From assembly GCA_037447655.1 (NCBI GenBank), contig JBBHKE010002684.1:126001-190000 (forward strand): a DNA stretch of 64,000 nucleotides. Reading direction: 5' to 3'. The DNA is from Zygnema cylindricum (taxonomy: Eukaryota; Streptophyta; Zygnematophyceae; Zygnematales; Zygnemataceae). This document shows, piece by piece, positions 10,499 to 22,629 of the stretch (position 1 is its first letter; each line of letters begins with the position of its first letter). The translations under genes were made by a program, and so were the position numbers. The notes under the pieces were generated by a model that saw only the letters and a program-made list of their open reading frames with translations, was not told where the DNA came from and ran no database searches.

Positions 10499-12665
10499 CT
10501 TAGAATATAAAAATTGGAGTGAAAAACTTAATGGAAATCCATCCTTTATCTCGCGTCGGAGAACGGAAGGGAATATGTCTCAAATGAGTTCTCCGAGTTC
10601 CTAAAAAATGAATTGATTCATCATGATCTCCCAGTGTCTTACTCTTTTAAGAAAAATGGAGTTTATAAACGGTTGAATCCCACCCTTAGAGAGAGTACTC
10701 GGAGTATGTTAGCTTAACAAACACTCATTACACGGTTTTGGGCCAAAGCTTTTCATAATGCAAACTATCTTAAAAACCGAGAAAGTTCAAAAGTTGTCGA
10801 TAACAATACTATGTATAAGCTATGGTGCGATTAATTACTTTATGGTAGTCACCTCAAAGTCTTTGGAAGTAAAGTTTACGATTTAAACTATCATTCTAAT
10901 AAATAGAAGATGGAGTTCAAAGAAGTGGTAGAGATACTTCTAAGATTTGATGACCGGGCAAAGGGTTATAGAGTGTATAATGTAGGAAGTAATCAAGTTA
11001 AGATAGTTAGGGACGTCACAGTCAAAGATGATGAAAAAAAATTGATATGTTTAAAACTTAACAACAAGAGAACATGGATCCAAGTTGGAGTATTGAATAC
11101 TTCAAAATGAAAATCCTTGTATTGGACATAAACCTAGAATTGATCATACAAATCACATGGAATCACATTCAGGTATGACTCCACGTGTTACGACTTTATC
11201 TGTAACACTCCACTTGTGACAAAAGATACTACAACAAAAGTTTTAGATGCGACACCTTCACCTCCAATCGAGATGGAATCAGAAATCACCGAAAAGAGAA
11301 AAACGAGAATTGACAACCAATCTTCAATTCTCGCATCAGCATTACTGGTGGACGAAAAACAAGTTGAAAAAATCAAAACTCAAAATCGGTATATTCTTTT
11401 TGATCTCAAACCAATGAACCTCTTATGCTTCATCAAGCTTTAAATGTAAATATGCGAACAGATGGGTAGAAGCTATCAATGATGAAATGCCATTTATATT
11501 GAAAGCATAAACATAGAAATTGGTGGGTTTACCTAAGGGGAGAAAACTAATCAAATATAAATAGGTGGTTGAATTAAAATTAAAATCCTGACAGCACTAT
11601 AGAGAGATAGAAAGCTAGGTTGGTTGCTAAAAGTTATACACAAAAAAAAATGGATAACAAAGAAACTTTTTCTCGTGGTCAAATTTCCATCAATTCGGAC
11701 TTTTCTTAGCATTTTAGCATTTGAAAATATAGAAATCTATCAGATAGACGTCAAAACAAATTTTTAAAAGGGGAATTAGAAGAAGAGTTTTACATGCAAT
11801 AGCTTGAGGGTTGTAAGACAAAGAGAAAAAATAGAACCTAATGCTAGTGTGTAAACTGATTAACTCTTTATATGACCTAAAACACACTTTAACGATAGAA
11901 TGTAAAATTGGATCAATTTTTAACTAAACTAGAATATATCACAAGTAGTTCATATTATTCCGTATATGTATTCCAACAGTTCATATTATTCCGTATACAT
12001 ATTCCACATGATAGAAATGACGTCATCTACATAATTGTATATGTAGATGAACTGTTAATTATAAATAGATGAATTCAAGGCTATAATGCTTTAAAGTATG
12101 CCCTTACAAAGGAATTTGGAGATGAAAGACATAAAGGAGGCACGTTATACCTTTCGCATTGAAGTTAAAAGAGACAACGCCAAGGAAATTATCAGACTTG
12201 CCTAAAATATAGCAAAATGAAACATGTTTGATAAGTTTGATTTCTTTCAAACAAATGGATGTTCTACTTATTTGGATACTAAAATTAGGCTTAGTAAAAA
12301 CGATGATGACAGTAATCTAGTTATATAGGAAGAAGCAAATGCGGAAGAAAAGGCCTTTATGCTTATTGTGCCTTTTAGAGAAATTGTAAATTTAAAATAT
12401 TTTATTAATTCTACCAGACCGGATAAAGCTTTTGTTGTTAGAGTACTAAGCCTAGCTTTCATAATCCCAAAAAGATAGAAGGGAAATAGCCAAACGAGTT
12501 TTAAGGTACCTGATCCATACCCGATATTTGTGGCTTCATTTAGGAGGGGTAAGTATCACAATCACTACGTGGAGCGATGCCAGCTATGGAGACGTATATT
12601 TTGGAGATGTAAAATAAACTCCGAGATATATTTTGAAAGTGGAAAATAGTGGATACACGATACCC
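10499..12665 (+). pseudogene. Copia pol remnant C (highly decayed)
   Basis: A second plus-strand pol lies head to tail with B. Integrase begins near 10505 (ENGREYVSNEFSEF block at about 10560, FWAKAFHNANYLKN near 10735, LKVFGSKVYDL near 10850). Reverse transcriptase follows at about 11500-12250 (YVDE-type active site near 12040) and RNase H-like codons (SDASYGDV) end near 12640. It is more diverged from the other copies here than they are from each other, with many stops, so it is probably an older or different lineage. Confidence 0.75.
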
Positions 12666-12940
12666 TTCAGTAAACCGCCGCATCTGTGCGGAATTTGTGT
12701 CCACTATACCAGTAACCTACGTTTGTAAAGTGAATAATACACCACGTGTGGAAGGACTAATTGGACGGCAACGGATGTTTAAAAAATAATTGGACGGCGA
12801 TAATATCATAACCTACATGTACACCGATCAGTTTGTAGTGAATTTTTTAGTGTTGTGCATCGGCTAGTTTCATATCGCGATAAGTACGATATCAATGTAT
12901 TGGAATAATGAGCGGTGAGATGGTCGGACATGACTCTCCC
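12666..12940. other. No gene recognised
   Basis: AT-rich sequence with a direct repeat of AATTGGACGGC (about 12759 and 12789). No coding or structural feature is supported. Confidence 0.4.
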
Positions 12941-13089
12941 CATTTACTCTCCCCATTTAGTAAAACTATCAAGATATATTGGGTGGGGGTGGAGGGTGCC
13001 TACACTTGTAGTATGGAAAAAAAGTAGGGAAGAAAGTACAAAGGTATCTCCGCGAATGGGGGGTGGGGGGCTTTGAAAAACAATGGCAA

Positions 13090-13400
13090 TCCATACCGAT
13101 GTATGGAGGTATTGATACCTATCGATACGATAACTTATCGCGATACGTCCTAATTGTTGTTCTACAACCACAGTTGCAAGAGGTGACCCAACAGTAGTAG
13201 TGGACGTAGACATGATAATAGCAGAAACTATCAAGGATCTTATTCAACAGCCAACTTTCAGCTTGCACAAAATATGACTCAAAAGGCCAATTTGCCTCAA
13301 ACTCAGCTCAATAGTATAAAATACAATAGACTAACAATTCCCAAAATTCCAGCTCAAATGATATAGCAAACCATAAGATATCAAGTCTGAAAGTTTCCCA
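13090..13400 (-). repeat. Dispersed repeat copy 2 (inverted relative to 724-1066)
   Basis: On the minus strand an ATG at 13214 opens MSTSTTTVGSPLATVVVEQQ, matching the ORF start at 912, and the upstream leader (13215-13400) matches 724-911. After VVVEQQ the frame stays open to 12944 but shows only weak similarity to copy 1 (IVFQS versus IVFHS). The family is not recognised. Confidence 0.45.
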
Positions 13401-16000
13401 AAAATTGTCCACAGATTATCATATTCTCAAAACTGTATGACTACAAATTTGGCCAAGTCCTAAATTATATACTCACAGTGAGTATCTACTGGTCAATAAC
13501 TGCACTACAATACCATACTAATTTACGACAAAGTATCCAATCTATATGTCACTGTAGCGTGAGTACTTCTAAAAGCCTAATTACTACTTGCCGCTAAATG
13601 AACAGTGTAACACTATTTACTAATGCACTAACCGCCAACCATTTGTTTACCAGATATTTACAGATACCGTCCGTACAATTATTGTTGCCTATGTTTAGTC
13701 ATCATTAGTGACAAAAGTCCAAATAAATTTTGATCAATGGTACGAAACATCCTGGGTGCGTACGGCGCTAAAAGTCATTGTGGTCCCCACTTTAATCGCG
13801 TCCGTCAAATTGGTTTGTATCAACGATTTATTTTCGATCTCTTACAATGCTCTCCCGAATGTTTGGTTTAGTCTTCGTCTGTTCGGTTCACCGAAATTGC
13901 CCGTATGATTTGTGACACGCGTATGTGGGTGTCGGCGCCCCACTCAGGAATAACTGCATCATCTTAAACTATCGACACGTGTCCCTGCAGAAGTACAATA
14001 CACTGTACTGTCTATCTGGTATTGTCACACTATCAAAGGTAAGTTTTACACTGACTTAGATAGAAAATATTATAAGTCCTTAGTCTCCTCTCATAGCTCT
14101 ATTTACAGAACTAAAGATTTCAAATCTCAACAGTAATTTCATTACATTATTCTCCTTATTAATATAATAATTTGCTATATCGATTCGGTGGGTCAAAAAA
14201 AACGTACATGTCGAAATAGCAATAAGCTCTCGACACACAACATTATAAACTTTACATAAAGATTCCTTCTCAAGGAAATTTGTTACTTCCCCCGTTTTGT
14301 ATTTTTATTTTATTTAGGTCAATAGTTTTGCTCAATTATAATAGGCTCATTAAATAAAGAGGTCAAAAAGGTGAAACTCCAAGCTTAAATAAATTATTTG
14401 AATGCTCTCAAAGTCTTTATGGCGATAGCTATGTGTTTAAACTTGGACACAATCTAATTTCACTACTTAGTACTAAGTACTATGCAAGCTTTTAAAGTGA
14501 AAATGACCAATGGGAGAAGACAATTTTCGGTTGTTGTGTCTTGAATATAGATCATATGGATCAGTATTAAGACAATCAATAAACATCACCAATATAATCG
14601 TCTACACCAATTTTACATTTTTTTCCCTTTATGTTATCAGTCAACATAATCTTGTTTGTACAACAACTGCTTCGAGAAATCAGGCATACGCGAAGCGTGA
14701 ACTGTTGTTATATGAGTAAGTATGGTTGTTATTTGTTGGTCAAAATACATTGTCAAATATGTTCCTATGCATTGAAAATGTGAGGAATTTTGACTTCATA
14801 ACGTTATTATTATTGTGGAAAATAGTGTGTAAATCAAGAAAAATGTGTATTTTTCGTTTCCATTATTTAAAAAAAAACAGTACTTTAGAGTTTTAATTTA
14901 AAGATTGAATTGAAAGTAATCATTTTGAAACTTTGATCGTTAGGTGTCTTAAAATATGTTGTGGAAATATGACGTAAGATTATGGCTTGAAAGTATGAAT
15001 TCTCACAAACAATTAAGTATCACATGGAATGCTTAAAATCGTTTAACCACTTACATTTGCCGATGTAGCCATAAAACCTTTTACAAATTGTTTTTTGTTT
15101 TTCGTAAAACAATATATTTTGAATGTGGCGAGTTTACCCATGTGGTGAGGATAAATGTTATACCTATGATTCATATTGTGTACAAACTATTAAGTGTAGA
15201 ATTGTATGACATGCACATGGATTGATGGATATAAAGATAAAATATTGCAACACTAAGTTGGCCATCGCTCTTAGTGTACATACTTATTAGGGTGAACAAA
15301 ATGTCAATTTAGGATTGTGGTAATTAGTGTTAGAATAATACATATCAACTCTAATCCTTCTGGAAAATCGTGGAAAATCGTGCAAATAAAAGGTTGAAGT
15401 CTTTTATATCATGAGGTTCTGTTAGAGTCACCACGAACGACCTAATTTAATTGTCCAAAAAGAGGAAGTAAAATTTATTGCGTCAAAATTGTTATTTTGC
15501 CACAGTACAAAGTAAAGGTATGGCCCTATGTAATTGTATCTTAGCGGACTTACTTTGTATTCTAGCGAAGATTTTTCTTACACCGTTTTCAAGAGTCCCA
15601 ATATGTATCAGAAAATTTATTAATTAAGGTTGTGACGATTACATACGTCGACATTGACTGTCAACGTTCTGTCTTAACGCACTGTATTTTTTAAATTTTT
15701 GGAAAGTCATAAGACACATGGTATTTTTTGAAATGTTTTAGTACATTGCATGTCTTTGCGTGACATCGTCGACTTACATCCTTTTAGCCATGGTTGAACA
15801 AGATGCTTTTGTGAGTGCCTCTCTTGTCCGGCCGCCATGAATGGACATCGATTCTTGAGGCCCATGCAAAATAAAATACATTTTTTTTGGGCCGGAAACA
15901 AAAAAATCCCACATTTGTGTGGGAAAAATCTTGAAAACGATCCCACATTTGGATTTGAAAACTTTTGACACGTGCGAAAATGTTTTTCTATTTGTGAAAG
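13401..16000. other. AT-rich non-coding stretch
   Basis: No credible gene is found in this 2.6 kb. ORFs of 60-80 codons at 13708, 14510 and 15707-16019 have no recognisable motif. The only structure I note is a short palindrome, CCCACATTTGTGTGGG, near 15909, followed at about 15940 by a second CCCACATTTG. The stretch ends where remnant D begins. Confidence 0.4.
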
Positions 16001-17545
16001 CGGTTGTGGAAGACAGCAATTAATGAGGAGATGGCTTCGATTATGGTAACCAATACGTGGGAATTGGTGGATTGTCCCCCTGATAAGAAGCTAATCGGGT
16101 ATAAGTGGGTATTCAAATTGAAACTTAACCCGGATAACACCATTGAGCGCTAAAATGCTCGGTTAGTGGCGAAGGGATTAACCCAAAAAGAGTGAATTGA
16201 CTACGAGGAGACTTTTGCTCCGGTCGTCAGGTTTCCCTCTGTTCGGATTCTTCACAGTATGGCGGCAGCAGAAGACATGGAAGTGCATCAGATGGACATC
16301 AAGACGGCCAACCTACATGGAGAGTTGGAAGAGGAGATTTTTATGCGACAGCCGAAAGAATTTGTGGAGCAAGGGGAAGAGTGCAAGGTATGCCGATTGA
16401 TCAAATCTTTGTATGGGCTAAAATAGGCGCTCCGGCAATGGAACAGGAAGCTCGATGAGTTTTTTACACGCTTCGGATATATTCGGATCAGCTGAGATCA
16501 CTCAATTTATTTGTTTGAAGATAAGGAAGGAATTATTTTTATTGCAATTTATGTTGATGATTTGCCCGTTTTAAGTAAATTTATGGATAAAATAAATAAG
16601 TTAAAAATGATCTAAAATGAAGATTTGAGATGAAGGATATGGGAGAAGCAAGGTATATTTTGGGAATCTAGGTAGAGAGAGACAGAGATATATAAATAGT
16701 AAGACTAACTCAAAAAGAGGATATTGGAAACATGTTAGAAAGATTCCAAATGAACAAGGCTAATAGTTATCCCACTCCTATGGAACTTAAGAAGGGAAGT
16801 GAAGGGAGTCTGGAAGAGGGAGTTATAATCTTGGAAGATGAGGTAGGCTCGGAGGAGAAAAGATTTATGTAGAACATCCCTTATAGACAGAAAGTGGACA
16901 GCCTAATATATTTCATGAATTGTACCCGTCTGGACATAGTCGCGGCTGTAGAAGTACTAAGTAGGAGTCTGAATGCTCCCACTAAGAAAGATTGGGAGGC
17001 AGCTAAAAGAGTCCTTAGATATCTCATAGGGACTAAAGATCTATGGTTACATTTGGGTGGGAACAATACTGACATCACCACTTCGAGTGATGCCAGCTAT
17101 GGGGATGCTCCTTTGAGGAGATGCACGTCTGGGTATGTATTATATGTGGGTGATGCGGCTTGCTGCTGGAGCAGCAAGCAGCAAAAGGTCATTGCTCAGT
17201 CCACCATGGAGGCTGAGTACATGGCCTCTTGCTCTGCTGTAAAAGAATTAATGTGGGTCAAGTCCTTGCTTGGTGAACTTGGTCATCTTAAGAGTGGTGT
17301 TCAAAAAGTGTTTTGTGACAATCAGGCAGCTATTGCCATTTCTGCCAATCTTAAACACCATTTTAAAGCAAAACATATGGACATTAGACTTAGCTTCGTT
17401 AGGGAAAAGGCAAAAGACAAAATAATCAGTTTAGAATATAGACCAGATAGTGAAATGGTAGCAGATATGATGACCAAACTTGTGCCTTCCCCTAAGCTAA
17501 TTTTCTGCAAGGAGGAGTGTGGTCTGAAATTAAAAGGTGACAATA
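16001..17545 (+). pseudogene. Copia element D: 5-prime-truncated RT and RNase H
   Basis: Homology starts inside the linker/RT (WKTAINEEMASIM at about 16005) and covers the full reverse transcriptase. YVDD is at about 16551-16562, with stops near 16154, 16193, 16424 and 16613. The last 222 codons (16894-17562) are an uninterrupted ORF covering the RT C-terminus and RNase H, including SSKQQKVIAQSTMEAEYM and FCDNQAAIAISA. It is most similar to element G. The missing 5-prime half is not found nearby. Confidence 0.85.
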
Positions 17546-17557
17546 AAATAAGGGGAG
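17546..17557 (+). other. Polypurine tract of element D
   Basis: AAATAAGGGGAG lies directly against the TG of the following LTR and matches the tract of element G at 49413-49425 almost exactly. Confidence 0.85.
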
Positions 17558-18817
17558 TGTAAAAATTAATGGTTATTTTTTGTATTTTCTAGGTCTAAAT
17601 AAATTATAGAAAAGAAGCCATGGCAGTCTGTGTTAAAATTTAAGTATTTTTTAGGTCTAGAGATTATAAAATAAAAGGCAAATAGGAGACATTGACAGCT
17701 TGCCTCTAACTCTTTACTCAAGTCCCCACACTTGTCGCAGTCACTGAAGACTTAAGGAGGAGTTAGATCCATGGCTCTCTAGTATGTCCAAAGAGTACAA
17801 GAAACAAATCTTGATAGAGCTACCTAAAAGGTTTGACGGACCCAGGATTTGTTCCGGGTACCTGCCGTCCGTCAAATCATTTGTTTGCTTTAGCCTATAA
17901 GTCTAAGATTAGTGGTAGGATGTGATAGGTTTGACAAATGTTTATTTTGTTACACGTATACTAGTTATTTAACGGGAAATAGATAGGTAATGCATTGATA
18001 CAGTTTTGAATACTACAGTGTACAATTTAATGTATTATATGAAACAGATACTACATATTTGTTTTGAACGTGTTACAAATACCGCACGTATATTTTCAAT
18101 GGCTATAATTGTATCCGGTTTTGATCGGACGGCCACGATAGGCGCCGCGATCACGGAATATGTACTTTTGGCGTTTTACTGTCATCGCCACGTCATGTGA
18201 CACGTGGCGCGACAACGTTGGATTCCGGCAACTCCGGAGATTACGGGAACAAATTCGGATATGACATGTGTGGACATTTTGGCCATGGCGTACGATGGCT
18301 GTACAAAAAGTACACTGGCACCTATAATTTTCTGTACCGCACAATAATTTGATTGGTGTCGTACGTTAGTAGATAGAGTTTTACAGAGAGATAGGACTTA
18401 GAAAATTTAGTAGGTAGGAGCTTCTCTCCGAGAGAGCTCTTATACAAAAGGTCATCTTTGACCATTCATAACTATAAATTTACTTGATCATTTTCAGTGA
18501 TTCTTTTTGCTCCGGACTCAAATGAGTCCCAACTACACAGGGGTGTAGTCGGTCAAAGTTTTTGTTTGCCAAGGTGGCTGTATTTCTAAGGGAAAGTCAA
18601 AGTGGGTGAATGTGTCCAAAACTCATATTCTAACTTTGCATTATGTGGTGGAACTGAGCACACAGAAAGTCTTAATTCACAGGGGTGATGCTATAATGGG
18701 TTTATGATTGTCAATGGGTTAGTCATTTGGGTTTATATCAATTGGGAGTCGGCACTATCTAGATTAGCTTCTTTTGGATCTGCGATTTCTGTGGGCAATG
18801 GAGCACACAGAGTTTCA
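17558..18817 (+). repeat. LTR shared by elements D and E (1260 bp)
   Basis: The LTR starts TGTAAAAATT after a polypurine tract and ends AGTTTCA directly before a primer-binding site. It is therefore at once the 3-prime LTR of D and the 5-prime LTR of E. U3 contains the hairpin at 17708-17764 around ACTTGTCGCAGTCACT and a cluster of GTAC motifs near 18290-18365. The leader hairpins are GACTCAAATGAGTC (18515-18528) and ACTACACAGGGGTGTAGT (18532-18549), and a GGTCATCTTTGACC W-box pair lies upstream near 18451. Confidence 0.85.
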
Positions 18818-18832
18818 GGTTATGGGCCCACT
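18818..18832 (+). other. Primer-binding site of element E
   Basis: GGTTATGGGCCCACT follows the LTR without a gap and pairs with the anticodon arm of initiator tRNA-Met. The ATG at 18822 inside it is in frame with gag. Confidence 0.8.
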
Positions 18833-19950
18833 ATCTAGGGTGCCTATGTTTGATGAAATAGACTTCACTTATTGGGGGTTTACGATGTAGGGATTGCTTT
18901 TCGAAAAGCACTTGTGGGGAATTGTTTCGGGACAAGTGAGGTGTCCTCCACCACTATTTGGTGGAACTCACTACGAAGATTCATCAGGGGCTTCCGAGAA
19001 AACCAACCGTATTTCAGATGCAACAGAAGCTGAAGGGAAAATAATTGCCATGGAAGGGGTAAATGGGGAGAAGAATAAAGGGACACCAATGGTGAGGTGA
19101 GCTAGGCTCTATGCCACAGCTCCACTTAGAGTGGTTATAGGTAAAACTGAAGAAAATGATAGTAAAATTTGGGAGTATAAAAACACTATAGCAAAACATC
19201 TCATACTTAGAAATGTGTCTAAGTCCATAGCTGTCACTCTTTTGAATCTAACCAAGTCTTTGGAAATTTGGGAAACACTAATTCAAATTTATAAGAGTGA
19301 GACTATTCAGAGGCAGCAATTAATAAAACAAAAAATAGAGCCCTATGTTTATAAAGGCGGTAGCATGATAGAGTTTTGCAATGATATTGCCACGTTATAT
19401 GTTGAGCTTGCTACTGCGGGATATGTAAAATCAGAGGAGAGGAAGATTAATACAATACTCATGAAACTCCCACATGAGTACGAAAACATCATTTGTCGTA
19501 TGCAGGCAATGGATGGCTCTTCATGGACTTGGAGCTTTACAATGGGGATAATTTTTGTGAGGGAAAGCACCTTGGAGCTTCGTAGGGGAAGTGAGAGGGT
19601 GAATGCATTTACAGCTGGTGGTGATTAGCGGAAGCGTGATGAGAGGAACGGCGGTGACGAGCGGAAGCATGATGAGAGGAAGAAAGACAAAGGTAAATGT
19701 TATAAGAACTTTGGTAGAAAGAAAGGGAGAGGAAAAGAAACGAGAGCTTTGAAAAAGGGGGTTTACTTCTTTTGTGGGGAACCGGGTCATTATATAGAGG
19801 AATGCCCTTGTTTGCAATAACTTAGAAGTTGGAATGTGGATGAGGAGGAAGAAGGGGAAGAGGAGAAAGAGGATGGAGATATGTTGGAGCTTCTCTGCAT
19901 CGGTAGTATGGGGAAGAGAGAAAAGCACACAAAAATTCCACGTAAGCAAT
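18822..19950 (+). pseudogene. gag of element E
   Basis: From the ATG in the primer-binding site the frame reads MGPLSRVPMFDE, hits one stop (TAG near 18888) and continues as FEKHLWGIVSGQ. The central gag (UBN2/Retrotran_gag_2 type) is an open 165-codon ORF at 19131-19628 with the segment YVYKGGSMIEFCNDIATLYVEL. The nucleocapsid region is acidic and arginine rich. Its knuckle reads YFFCGEPGHYIEEC, so the first cysteine is replaced by tyrosine. The homology ends at the protease border (KIPRKQ, stop, CALGGI at about 19940-19965). Confidence 0.8.
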
Positions 19951-20085
19951 AGTGTGCTTTAGGAGGTATAAGGGAAGTAAAGAGAGAGGAGATACTTGAG
20001 GAAGTTCAAAATATTGAGGATACTTTCATAGATTTTTGGAAACACAAACTCGTCGGAAAGGGAGACTTCAACGGATTCTGAAAAA

Positions 20086-20580
20086 ATGGGAGAATTAACT
20101 ATAGAGGGGGTTTTAAAAGATAGGGGAGAAGAGGAATATTTAATGAAAGGTTTAGGGGAGGAGAAATATTTATTGGGAATAAAATTAGAAAGTGATAGTG
20201 GAAAGAATTCTATGGGAGAGAGTGAAGAAAGTTCAGAAAATGGGGTGAGAATCATGGATAAAAATATGAGTTCGGAAGATGTAGATTTTACAAGGAACTT
20301 AGTGGGAACTCTTTATTTAAAGATAAATTTGGGGGGTAATGGTTTTAACATCACTAATGGGAGTGATGCCATCTATGAAGGTGTGCCTGTAAAAGGGTTA
20401 GCATCTGAGTATGTGTTGCAAATTGGGGATGGGGGTGACTGTTGGAAATGCAAAAGGGAAAGTGGATTTTGGTTGGATGAAAAGGGGAGAAGGTGGATAA
20501 AATCTTTGCTCGGATTTATGAAAAGTGGCATGCAAAATAAAATGTATGATCAACAAGATGAAATTATTTTGCCTGCCTAA
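20086..20580 (+). CDS. Miniature pol-remnant ORF of element E (164 aa)
   Basis: An uninterrupted 164-codon ORF is built from small pieces of pol in their normal order. It has an RT palm piece (EEKYLLGIKLESDSGKN, compare GEARYILGIQVERDR in G), an RNase H strand (GSDAIYEGVPVKGLASEYVLQIGDGGDCW, compare SDASYGDAPMRRCTSGYVLYVGDGACCW), and a later RNase H piece (WIKSLLGFMKSGMQNKMYD). Protease, integrase, the RT active site and most RNase H residues are deleted, so it cannot be an enzyme. It lies downstream of a gag that also lacks a complete knuckle. It may be an accident of deletion or an ORF retained in a non-autonomous lineage; one copy cannot decide. Confidence 0.55.
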   Translation: MGELTIEGVLKDRGEEEYLMKGLGEEKYLLGIKLESDSGKNSMGESEESSENGVRIMDKNMSSEDVDFTRNLVGTLYLKINLGGNGFNITNGSDAIYEGVPVKGLASEYVLQIGDGGDCWKCKRESGFWLDEKGRRWIKSLLGFMKSGMQNKMYDQQDEIILPA

Positions 20581-20671
20581 TAAAATTTTCTTAAATATAA
20601 AGGTGGTCGCTGAAGTCATGAAGGAGAGATTTTTGTCCACCAGCGACTTGACCATGAACACTGATAGATCT

Positions 20672-21655
20672 TTGATTGAAGGTGATTTGATCCAGGTACC
20701 TGTCGTCCATCAAATCACCCGTTAGCTTTAACCTATAAGTCTAGGATTAGTTGTAGGATGTGATAAGTTTGACAAATATTTATTTTGTTACACATAAGCT
20801 AGTTCATTTAACGGGAAATAGATACGTAATGCATAGATACAGTTTTGAGTAGTACAATATACATTTTAATGTATTATATGAAACGGATATCGCGCATTTG
20901 TTTTGAACGCGAAACAAATACCGCGCGTATATTTTAAACGGCTATAGTTGTATCCGGTTTTGATCAGACGGCCATGATAGGCGCCGAGATCACAGAATAT
21001 ATACTTTTGGCTTTTTATTGTCATCGCCATGTCATGTGACACGTGGCGCGACAACGTTAGATTGCGGCAACTCCGAAGATTACGGGAACAAATTCGGATA
21101 TGACATGTGTGGACATTTTGGCCATGTCGTACGATGGTCGTACAGAAAGTACACCGGCACCAATACTTTTCTGTACGGCACAGTAATTTGATTGGTGTCG
21201 TACGTCAGTAGATAGAGTTTTACAGAGAGATAGGACTTAGAAAATTTAGTAGGTAGCAGCCTCTCTCCGAGAGAGCTCTTATACAAAAGGTCATCTTTGA
21301 CCATTCATAACTATAAATTTACTTGATCATTTTCAGTGATTCTTTTTGCTCCGGACTCAAATGAGTCCCAACTACACAAGGGTGTAGTCGGTCAGATTTT
21401 TTGCCTGCTAGGGTGGCTGCATTTCTAAGGGAAAGTCAAAGTGTGTGAATGTGTCCAAAACTCATATTCTAACTTTGCAATCTGTGGTGAAACTGAGCAC
21501 ACAAAATGTCTTATTTAATAGGGGTGAAGCTATAATGGGTTTATGATTGTCAATGGGTCATTCATTTGGGTTTATATCAAGTTGGATTCGGCACTATCTA
21601 TATTAGCTTCTTTTGGATCTGCGATTTCTATTGGCAGTGGAGCACACAGAGTTTC
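20672..21655 (+). repeat. Partial 3-prime LTR of element E
   Basis: This matches the LTR at 17558-18817 from its U3 onward but lacks the first part including the TG end, and its last base is cut. Leader hairpins are kept: GACTCAAATGAGTC (21354-21367) and ACTACACAAGGGTGTAGT (21371-21388). GTAC motifs lie at about 21129-21212. Confidence 0.75.
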
Positions 21656-22629
21656 CTCCAACTCCTCACTTCAGCTCCCACACTTGTCGCATTCACTGAT
21701 GGTTGAAGAGGGAGATACAGCCATTGCTATCTGTGCTATCCAAAGAGAGACAGACAGGTGTTTTAGTAGATTCACTAAAAAGGTACCTGACATACCTAAG
21801 ATTTGATCCTATGACCTACCGACTGCCAATCTAGCCGGTATCGCTTAGCTTTATCCTACAAGTCTAGGATCATTGCATAGACATATAGGGTTTGACAGAT
21901 ATATAAACTATTACGCGTGAACAAATTCATTTAATTGAAACTATAGACGTCGCGCATGGATATAGTTTTGTAAAGTACGGATTACGGAACGATTACGAAA
22001 CGGATACCGCGCATTTTGTTTTGACAACGAAATAAATATCGCGCAATGATTTATGACGGCTACAATTAAAATCTGGTTTTGATCGGACGGCCTCGAAGGA
22101 TGCCGAGATCACGGAATAGGATTTTGGCGGTTTTCGGTCCCCGCCACAACGACTGACACGTGGCACGACAACATTGGATTATGGCATCTCTGCGAATTAC
22201 AAGAACAAATCCAGATATGACATGTGTCGACTTGTTGGCCATGTCGTACAATGGTCGTATAGAAAGTACACAGGCATTGTACCTTTCTGTACGATACAGT
22301 ATTTTGATTGGTGCTGTACTTCAATAGATAGAGTTTTAGAGAGAGATATGACTTAGAAAAATTTGGTAGATAGGACCCTCTCACCTAGAGAGCTTCTGTA
22401 CAAAATGTCATCCTTGACCCTCCATAACTTACTGCTCAAGGGAGCAAATTCATAGATTTTTTTTTGCTATTGACTTAGGGGAGTCTTAATTCACAAGGGT
22501 GAAGGTGGTCAGAATTTTTGTCTGCCAGGGTGGCAGTTATTCTTGCTAAAACACAAAGGGGTCAGGGTTATCCTAGAGGCTTCGTGTGAGCTGCCTACTT
22601 TGAGGACCTATGGAGGTCTCAAAGTTGCA
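21656..22629 (+). repeat. 5-prime-truncated LTR of the G/I family
   Basis: This begins mid-U3 (CTCCAACTCC, then the constant loop ACTTGTCGCATTCACT) directly against the E LTR and ends CAAAGTTGCA, the end type seen in element I. It contains GCTCAAGGGAGC, GACTTAGGGGAGTC, TTCACAAGGGTGAA and CTGCCAGGGTGGCAG in series (about 22435-22535). No primer-binding site follows, so this is a solo-LTR remnant. Confidence 0.75.

Noticed and set aside
15707-16019. Overlapping minus-strand ORFs of about 80 codons
   Set aside because: They cross the joint between non-coding sequence and remnant D and have no motif.
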